Source: an uncultured Blautia sp.
Lineage (GTDB): Bacteria > Bacillota > Clostridia > Lachnospirales > Lachnospiraceae
Length of the DNA: 64,000 bases
Direction of reading: 5' to 3'
Assembly (NCBI GenBank): GCA_900542045.1
Contig: UQMI01000006.1
Span: 1 to 64,000 of the forward strand
Shown here: in pieces, positions 58,924 to 64,000 of the stretch
Layout of the letters: every line of letters begins with the position of its first letter
Position numbering within the stretch: position 1 is the first letter of the stretch
Notes under the pieces: generated by a model
Database searches by the model: none
Told to the model about the DNA's origin: nothing
What the model saw: only the letters and a program-made list of their open reading frames with translations
Program-made: the position numbers and the translations under genes

Positions 58924-59358
58924 TTATGCGCTGATGGAATCTAAGACTTCCCAATCCGAAAAAGAAAACGGGATCGACTCTTCTCCAAGGGAAGCCCGCT
59001 CCCAGTTTGCCAGAGACAGTTCCGTAAACACGCAGTCCACCAGCTTCACGCGCTCCGCGCCAAACGCATCCGGATCATCCAGTTTTGTGATGATATTGGC
59101 CCGGAACGGCTTCCCGGCTTTGATACTGTCTGACATTTTGGTCAAAAAATAGGACGATACCTTATCTAAGGTCAGCGTCCCTGAACATTCGATCCCTGTT
59201 ACTTTGTATCCCTGCATCAGCTTCCGGCACATCGGTACCGCTTCCGTAGAAAGGGAAACGGTAGCCTCCACACCTTTGGCTTCTGCTAGGTAATCATTAT
59301 CTACCCATACCTCTCCCCAGGTACCGGAGATGACTCTGTCAGCTGTATAGTTCTGCAT
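58924..59358 (-). CDS. Tail tube protein (XkdM-like)
   Basis: A 144-residue tube protein. It reads DRVISGTWGEVWVDNDYLAE, then SGTLTLDKVSSYFLTKMSDS, and ends LGEESIPFSFSDWEVLDSIS, all typical of XkdM-like inner tube proteins of contractile tails. It follows the sheath gene by 11 bases and precedes the chaperone gene. Confidence 0.92.
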   Translation of the reverse strand: MQNYTADRVISGTWGEVWVDNDYLAEAKGVEATVSLSTEAVPMCRKLMQGYKVTGIECSGTLTLDKVSSYFLTKMSDSIKAGKPFRANIITKLDDPDAFGAERVKLVDCVFTELSLANWERASLGEESIPFSFSDWEVLDSISA

Positions 59359-59369
59359 CTAATCCCTCC

Positions 59370-60500
59370 TTATACTGCGATATTTAAGGTAACTTCTTCA
59401 ATGGCATCCAGGATGCTGATCTCTGCTGTTAAAAACAGCTTGTCATCCGTGTCTGCTTTTTTCAGTTCTTCGTCTGTCATGCTCTCCGGATGATCCCCCT
59501 GCTCTTCCAGATAGTCTTTTACCGCTTCTGTATCGATTGCCACGGATGCGGTGCTTAAGACACCTTCCAGGACAAGCTCGTTAAAGTAGTCCATGATTGC
59601 AGAGAGCACCAGGCATTTATTGTCATAGGTGTTTGGATATTTGCCGATATAATAGTCCTCCACCAGCTTCACCAGGTCGTCATAAATCATATCCATTGCT
59701 TCTACGACCTTAATCTTTTTCCAGGCATCCGATTTTCCGTCCGGGACGGTGGTCAAAGAATTTACGCCTCTGGCTACTTTTACTTTTTCTCCGTCATTGA
59801 AGATGATAAATTCTCCCTGGTCGATCCGCTTCTCGATGCTCGCCCGATCTACGTCCGAAGAATCAACTGCTTCCGAAAGCACAGAAAAGGTACTCGCCTG
59901 CTCGATCGGGGTACCGGCCAGAAGCCCTGCCACACGGGAGCAGAACCCCTCTGTCAGATACTTTATCTCGCTGTCTGCTGTGAGCGTATCTCCCACTTTG
60001 GCATCCCCAACCTTTAACAGGCCTGTGCTGCCCGTAACAACTGTTACCGATGCGGTTGTATAATTGATCACGCCTTCGGTGTCTGCCTCTGTATTGGGCA
60101 GTACCGCCTTGATCTTATTTCGTGCGGCCCTCTGCTCTTTTACCCAGTCTGCAACCGCCGAAGCCTGCCCGTCTGTTTCCGCAGTTGGCGCACAGAGATA
60201 CGTGACTTTGTGCGTGCTGAAATAGGACAAGGCAGCGGTATAATCCTCCGCAGCGCTGGCAAGCACATACACCACCACCCGCAGCGGTGCATTGACATTC
60301 CCGAGAAGGGCCAGCTTGACCTGCTCTTTGTTTGCTGCGGAAAGGGTCCCTGGAATGTCTTTTTCTTTGTAGACTGTAATCGGATTTGTTTCCGGCACGG
60401 ACGCTTCCTTGACGATCATGCCGACAATCCCTCTTTCCGCCCGCTTGGAAACTTCCCGGGCTTTTTCCACAAAATGAATGGTAATATTCGGTAATCCCAC
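59370..60500 (-). CDS. Tail sheath protein (XkdK-like)
   Basis: A 376-residue sheath protein, the main contractile shell. It starts MGLPNITIHFVEKAREVSKR, with KRAERGIVGMIVKE near the N-terminus, CSRVAGLLAGTPIEQASTFS in the central domain and the C-terminal KLFLTAEISILDAIEEVTLN strand, which links to neighbouring subunits. The presence of a sheath shows that the phage is a contractile-tail (myovirus-type) phage or a tailocin relative. Capsid genes upstream favour a full phage. Confidence 0.92.
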   Translation of the reverse strand: MGLPNITIHFVEKAREVSKRAERGIVGMIVKEASVPETNPITVYKEKDIPGTLSAANKEQVKLALLGNVNAPLRVVVYVLASAAEDYTAALSYFSTHKVTYLCAPTAETDGQASAVADWVKEQRAARNKIKAVLPNTEADTEGVINYTTASVTVVTGSTGLLKVGDAKVGDTLTADSEIKYLTEGFCSRVAGLLAGTPIEQASTFSVLSEAVDSSDVDRASIEKRIDQGEFIIFNDGEKVKVARGVNSLTTVPDGKSDAWKKIKVVEAMDMIYDDLVKLVEDYYIGKYPNTYDNKCLVLSAIMDYFNELVLEGVLSTASVAIDTEAVKDYLEEQGDHPESMTDEELKKADTDDKLFLTAEISILDAIEEVTLNIAV

Positions 60501-60929
60501 TTATATTTCCTCCTTCAGCCTTACTTCCTGTAAGGTCTTTGCATCTGTCTTATGAGGTACGGCATCGTAAAAATCAGACTGGAACTCGACATAGGGCACG
60601 TTTCGGTGGTCTCCCTCGAAATCATGGGAGAAATCAGAAGTCGTCAGGAAACGGTCGCCCACCTGCAGCTTGGGATAGAAGGCGTCTTCGATCTTCTGAA
60701 AAAACTCCAACGCGTCTATTTCATCCGCCACAGGCTGTACCTTCAGGATCTCCGCATACAATGTTTTTTCCTTTACGTTGTATCCGCCTTCTGTCAGATT
60801 CACGTTGATCGATACAAAAAAACAGGGGGTTTTGTATCCCTCTGTGATATCTGTCCCGTAGATCGGGATATCTGGTTCGATTTCCCGCAGCTTTTCTACG
60901 ATAGCTGCCTTGATTTCTTTGTACGTCAA
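60501..60929 (-). CDS. Tail terminator family protein (DUF6838-like)
   Basis: A 142-residue protein, MTYKEIKAAIVEKLREIEPD onward. It has GYKTPCFFVSINVNLTEGGY and a C-terminal HRNVPYVEFQSDFYDAV, matching the small tail terminator proteins of Firmicutes phages (DUF6838). These cap the tail tube where it joins the head. It lies directly ahead of the sheath gene, its usual place, and overlaps the preceding gene by 4 bases. Confidence 0.82.
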   Translation of the reverse strand: MTYKEIKAAIVEKLREIEPDIPIYGTDITEGYKTPCFFVSINVNLTEGGYNVKEKTLYAEILKVQPVADEIDALEFFQKIEDAFYPKLQVGDRFLTTSDFSHDFEGDHRNVPYVEFQSDFYDAVPHKTDAKTLQEVRLKEEI

Positions 60930-61372
60930 TCCAATCCGGCCTCCTCCAGGATATTTTTTAATACACGTTCCGCGATTTCCTCAGAATGATCTGATCTTTT
61001 CGCCATAACCTGCGCAACAATTTTCTTACCCGGAGATTCTTTTCCTGTATAATCTCCGTGGCTGTATACTTCATGCCCTTCTTCCACCAGATGATAATGC
61101 GGTGCTCTTGCAGTAACAGCGACTGTGATTTTCCCTTTTTGATGATAAACTTTTCCGACTGAAAATCCTCTCTTCAGAGTTCCAGGTTTCTTTCCGTGCC
61201 CCTCTGTTACAGCATCCACATTGTCACGAATTAATCCGCGCACTGCTTTCGCTTCATCTTTTAATACCTGTTCAGCTGTATACGGGAATCTTTTGAAAAG
61301 TTTTTCTAACGCCTGATTCAACTCCTTCATATCGGCTTCATCTATTTCAAAAGAAAAACTTCCACTACTCAT
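60926..61372 (-). CDS. HK97 gp10-like head-tail joining protein
   Basis: A 148-residue protein of the HK97 gp10 family. It reads LEKLFKRFPYTAEQVLKDEA and GTLKRGFSVGKVYHQKGKIT, then APHYHLVEEGHEVYSHGDYT. Basic and helical at the N-terminus, it joins head and tail. The start at 61372 follows GGAGGAACG; the frame is open further upstream inside the preceding gene and without a site. Overlaps that gene by 8 bases. Confidence 0.88.
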   Translation of the reverse strand: MSSGSFSFEIDEADMKELNQALEKLFKRFPYTAEQVLKDEAKAVRGLIRDNVDAVTEGHGKKPGTLKRGFSVGKVYHQKGKITVAVTARAPHYHLVEEGHEVYSHGDYTGKESPGKKIVAQVMAKRSDHSEEIAERVLKNILEEAGLD

Positions 61373-61694
61373 ATCGTTCCTCCGCCTGAATCTCCAGCAG
61401 TTCATGTCGTTCATCCACATCAATGGGCGGCCCTGCCAAATACAACAGCCGCCCATGGTATACGACCCGCATATCCGCCGTAATGTCATCCCGGTACCGC
61501 ACATAGATCCGGTGTGTGACTTCCGGTTTCAATTTCCCGATAAAATTCGCTTCCGTGGCCTTTGTCGGCTTAACGGTAGCCCAGACCGTTTTATAGTCCT
61601 CATACCGCTTGCAGTCCTGCCCGATCTCATCTTTGGCATCCACATATTTTTGGAAGGTAATGCGCTTATTCAGTTTTCCGATATCAACCGGCAT
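61365..61694 (-). CDS. Head closure/head-tail adaptor protein
   Basis: A 109-residue protein with the head-tail adaptor motif: MPVDIGKLNKRITFQKYVDA, then YKTVWATVKPTKATEANFIG and HRIYVRYRDDITADMRVVYH. This fits the SPP1 gp16-like stopper family, which seals the portal after DNA packaging. The ATG at 61694 is preferred since GGGAGGGG lies 9 bases upstream; an ATG at 61700 is too close. Overlaps the connector gene by 11 bases. Confidence 0.87.
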   Translation of the reverse strand: MPVDIGKLNKRITFQKYVDAKDEIGQDCKRYEDYKTVWATVKPTKATEANFIGKLKPEVTHRIYVRYRDDITADMRVVYHGRLLYLAGPPIDVDERHELLEIQAEERYE

Positions 61695-61974
61695 CCGCAT
61701 CCCCTCCCATTTCGTCACACTGCAGCTGCAGGACAATAGATCCGAATGTATAAGCCATCCTCTGTTTATCTGCTTCCCGGACATTTAGCACCCGGTTTTC
61801 ATACAGATCCTGCACAATGGCTAAATAAAGGAGCTGTGCTTTGAAATTCTCTGGATCATATTTCCCCACCGCATCGATAATATACTGCTTCGCCGCATCC
61901 ATCATGATCTGGAGTACATCATCGTCTGCATCTTCATCAATTCGCAGGTATTTTTTTACCAGTTCCAAGCTCAA
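61684..61974 (-). CDS. Head-tail connector protein (gp6-like)
   Basis: A 96-residue protein, MSLELVKKYLRIDEDADDDV onward, with ILQMMMDAAKQYIIDAVGKY-like helices and LYLAIVQDLYENR. It is of the HK97 gp6/phage QLRG connector family, which binds below the portal ring. It overlaps the collagen-like gene by 4 bases. Confidence 0.88.
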   Translation of the reverse strand: MSLELVKKYLRIDEDADDDVLQIMMDAAKQYIIDAVGKYDPENFKAQLLYLAIVQDLYENRVLNVREADKQRMAYTFGSIVLQLQCDEMGGDADAG

Positions 61975-62285
61975 GAAACCACGCCCCTCGCCTTTAACTG
62001 CGCAATGACCTCATTAACCTTATTGGCAATGGTGGGCGCATCCGCAGACTCCGGTGTCGCAATCGCTTCAACTGCTGTAGCACTTCCAGTCAAGCCTGTG
62101 CCCGCAGGCCCCTGCGGGCCTGTCTCCCCAGTATCCCCTTTGGGCCCCTGCGCCCCGGTATCGCCCTTATCGCCCTTCGGCCCCTGCGGGCCAACCTGTT
62201 CATTCTGGACGCCCTGCTCAAGCTTATTCAGTTTCTCCGCGGTGATCACATCACCAGTGCTCCATGTTGTTGGTGTATAACTCAT
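61971..62285 (-). CDS. Head fibre protein with collagen-like repeats
   Basis: A 104-residue protein. Residues 1-28 (MSYTPTTWSTGDVITAEKLN, then KLEQGVQNE) match the N-terminal fibre domain of phi29 gp8.5-like head fibres. Residues about 32-65 are a run of eleven Gly-X-Y triplets, GPQGPKGDKGDTGAQGPKGD and on, predicted to form a collagen-like triple helix. The last 35 residues are helical. It lies between the capsid and connector genes, so it probably decorates the head rather than the tail. Confidence 0.82.
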   Translation of the reverse strand: MSYTPTTWSTGDVITAEKLNKLEQGVQNEQVGPQGPKGDKGDTGAQGPKGDTGETGPQGPAGTGLTGSATAVEAIATPESADAPTIANKVNEVIAQLKARGVVS

Positions 62286-62379
62286 GACGTTTTCCTCCTG
62301 CTTCTTCTCACCTTGTTTTCCGTTCCAACAGTTGCCTCTCCGACTTTCCCGCTGCCAACGAGGCTATTCCCAGCGGGTG

Positions 62380-63516
62380 TCATTCCCCCACGGTCAGTTC
62401 GCCGTAAACAATCGCCTGCGCATCTTTCATCACGCAATCTTCTCGCTCGATCGCCCTCCAGAGTGTCAGGTCTTCCTCAAATGCATTCAGGTCACCAATC
62501 GCAGCAATATTCGATGCCATGATAGACATCTGGTTCCGGTCAAAGAACTTGACTGCTTCTTTGGGATCCCCAATGATCACCGGGATCTTATTGGTCTCTG
62601 TCGGCAGGTCGGCATTGGGAACAACCGTAACCGGCACAGTAGTCGCCCCGGCGCACAGCCGCATAGCCATCGGGTTTGCCGGATCTGGCTGCAGGAGATA
62701 TTCCCCTTTCTCATTTTTCAGGGTATCCAGCCACTGCAGGCCATCATCGTTTGTGATGATCCGGGAAGTCGGCTTAAACGCCTGTCCCAGGGTAACGTTC
62801 AAAGCCTTTTTGATATCATCCAGGGATGCGATCGCCGTTTTGTCCTTCGTTTTTAATACTTCCAAGATGATCTTATTCCTGGTTACACGGGATTCATCGC
62901 CGATCCATCTGGTCAGGACGTTTACAATATTGGCATCGCTGTCTGCTAACAGTTCATTGGTCACAGCAAAATACCCCGCATATTTTTCGATCTCATAGGA
63001 AATTCGCTCAAACTGCGGTGTGGTACCGGCCCCGATCTTTCCGCCTTCCGCAACTTTGGTAAAACCAGTCTGCTGGGCGCGCTTTTTAAAAGTCCTCTGC
63101 CCTTTGTTGGTTGTGACCTTTTCTACATCCACAAACTGGAGCAGGGATACTTTTGCGTCCCGGTACTCATTGATCCGTGTCTGGATGTCTTCCGGCACCG
63201 TATAGCCGCCGTCTGCCGGGGTTCCTTCTACCATAGTGGCATTCTTAAACCCATTCCTGGCAGCATTGGCAAACTCCTTTGTCGAATCCTCCCCTTGTGT
63301 CGCCGCCGCCACTGTGTTTACGTTATTAGGTACAGGGACAACGCCGGTTCCTTCCGGATCCAGGACGTCTTTTAACAGGTCAAACTGTTCCTGCAGGTTT
63401 TTCAGTTCCTCTTTCGCGGCTCTTGCCTCGTCCATTTTTCTTTCATCCACGAAAGCTTTTACCTGCGCCTTCTTGTCTTCGATCTGCTCCAATAGAGCTA
63501 AAAGTTCTTTATTCAT
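62380..63516 (-). CDS. Major capsid protein (HK97 fold)
   Basis: A 378-residue HK97-type capsid protein. Residues 1-75 are a helical, charged scaffold-like part (MNKELLALLEQIEDKKAQVK) likely removed by the adjacent protease. The core begins near TKEFANAARNGFKNATMVEG and contains GGYTVPEDIQTRINEYRDAK, then GYFAVTNELLADSDANIVNV and the P-loop-like IIGDPKEAVKFFDRNQMSIM. The start at 63516 follows TGGAGGTAG. Confidence 0.95.
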   Translation of the reverse strand: MNKELLALLEQIEDKKAQVKAFVDERKMDEARAAKEELKNLQEQFDLLKDVLDPEGTGVVPVPNNVNTVAAATQGEDSTKEFANAARNGFKNATMVEGTPADGGYTVPEDIQTRINEYRDAKVSLLQFVDVEKVTTNKGQRTFKKRAQQTGFTKVAEGGKIGAGTTPQFERISYEIEKYAGYFAVTNELLADSDANIVNVLTRWIGDESRVTRNKIILEVLKTKDKTAIASLDDIKKALNVTLGQAFKPTSRIITNDDGLQWLDTLKNEKGEYLLQPDPANPMAMRLCAGATTVPVTVVPNADLPTETNKIPVIIGDPKEAVKFFDRNQMSIMASNIAAIGDLNAFEEDLTLWRAIEREDCVMKDAQAIVYGELTVGE

Positions 63517-63538
63517 ATCTACCTCCATAAAAAATGAC

Positions 63539-64000
63539 CTATACTCCATAAAGATACAGGTCGTTTAAAAGTTCCTTTTTTTCCGTTTCTTCCGCGTCTC
63601 TGGCTTCTTTTTCCGCGATCACTTTCTGCCGGATTTCATCTGTCAGCCGCATCCCGCAAATCTGGTTCGTATATTGTGGCATAGCGTCCTGCAGGATCTC
63701 ATCCACAAATCCCATCTCCACTGCTTGGTTGGCCGTGATCCATGTCTCCCGGTCCATCAGACGCAGGATCTCTTCCTGGCTCATCCCGGTCTTTGCGGCG
63801 TAGGCAGTTGCCAGCGCCGCGTTCATCTGCTTCAGGATTTCCACATTTTTCTGCATGTCGTGGTAGTCCCCGGATGCCCCGGACATGGACACGTTGTGGA
63901 TCATGATCATTGCCACCGGGCTGATCGAGCAGGTGTTCGCCATTGCGATCACACTCGCCGCGCTGCCGGCCAGGGACTGGATCTGGATGTCCACATCGTC
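63539..64000 (-). CDS. ClpP-like prohead protease, C-terminal part (runs off the right edge)
   Basis: The visible 153 residues belong to a ClpP-fold serine protease used as capsid maturation protease by many Firmicutes phages. The catalytic Ser lies in AGSAASVIAMA and the catalytic His in AMIMIHNVSMS. The C-terminus is an extra charged helix (EKEARDAEETEKKELLNDLY). It ends 22 bases ahead of the capsid gene. The N-terminal part and the portal and terminase genes should lie beyond 64 kb. Confidence 0.92.
   Translation of the reverse strand, partial: DDVDIQIQSLAGSAASVIAMANTCSISPVAMIMIHNVSMSGASGDYHDMQKNVEILKQMNAALATAYAAKTGMSQEEILRLMDRETWITANQAVEMGFVDEILQDAMPQYTNQICGMRLTDEIRQKVIAEKEARDAEETEKKELLNDLYLYGV

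Overview
The window reads as chromosome of an anaerobic Gram-positive gut-type Clostridia, most likely a Lachnospiraceae. Supporting signs are AGGAGG-type ribosome binding sites, an oxygen-sensitive class III ribonucleotide reductase, a fused flavodiiron/rubredoxin oxygen-reduction protein, BceRS-BceAB-type antibiotic sensing, and a PBSX-like contractile-tail prophage. This is judged from protein families only; no species is claimed.

Positions 1-6.2 kb hold the end of an unknown membrane protein, an OmpR-type two-component system, a convergent monofunctional peptidoglycan glycosyltransferase, an AzlCD branched-chain amino acid exporter and rpoN (sigma-54). Positions 6.2-14.8 kb form a catabolic island on the minus strand: diaminopropionate ammonia-lyase, YgeY-type M20 hydrolase, sodium/solute symporter, N-acyl-D-amino-acid deacylase and RidA. 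Upstream lies a sigma-54 activator gene. The intergenic region carries a -24/-12 promoter, a terminator and three copies of a 15-bp activator site, so rpoN, activator and operon form one readable circuit.

Positions 14.9-19.7 kb are a BceAB transporter plus BceRS two-component system. The bceA promoter has the same architecture, base for base in spacing, as the promoter of the glycosyltransferase gene 14 kb away, which predicts a small cell-envelope stress regulon. Next come an ACT protein, phenylacetate-CoA ligase, an amidohydrolase, a second sodium symporter, and nrdD with two mirror-image NrdR boxes. Positions 27-38 kb are housekeeping genes (hflX, a TPR lipoprotein, glmM, a nucleotidyltransferase, prfA, prmC, a DUF1385 gene, rpmE, rho, a DUF815 ATPase). 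The host part ends with the fused flavodiiron protein.

At 41.0-41.3 kb there is an unannotated type I toxin-antitoxin candidate: a 26-residue holin-like toxin with a convergent antisense RNA. From about 41.6 kb to the end lies a prophage read right to left: ClpP-like protease, capsid, a collagen-like fibre protein, connectors, sheath, tube, chaperones with a -1 frameshift site, tape measure, XkdP-XkdU baseplate genes, several fibre genes, holins and endolysin. Two toxin-antitoxin-like cassettes (HicAB and a VapD pair) sit in the fibre/lysis region, each followed by a terminator; hicAB also has a consensus promoter. One fibre gene is broken by a run of nine G that could switch it on and off. 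No integrase, repressor, tRNA, rRNA, CRISPR array or insertion sequence was seen; the prophage continues beyond the right edge.
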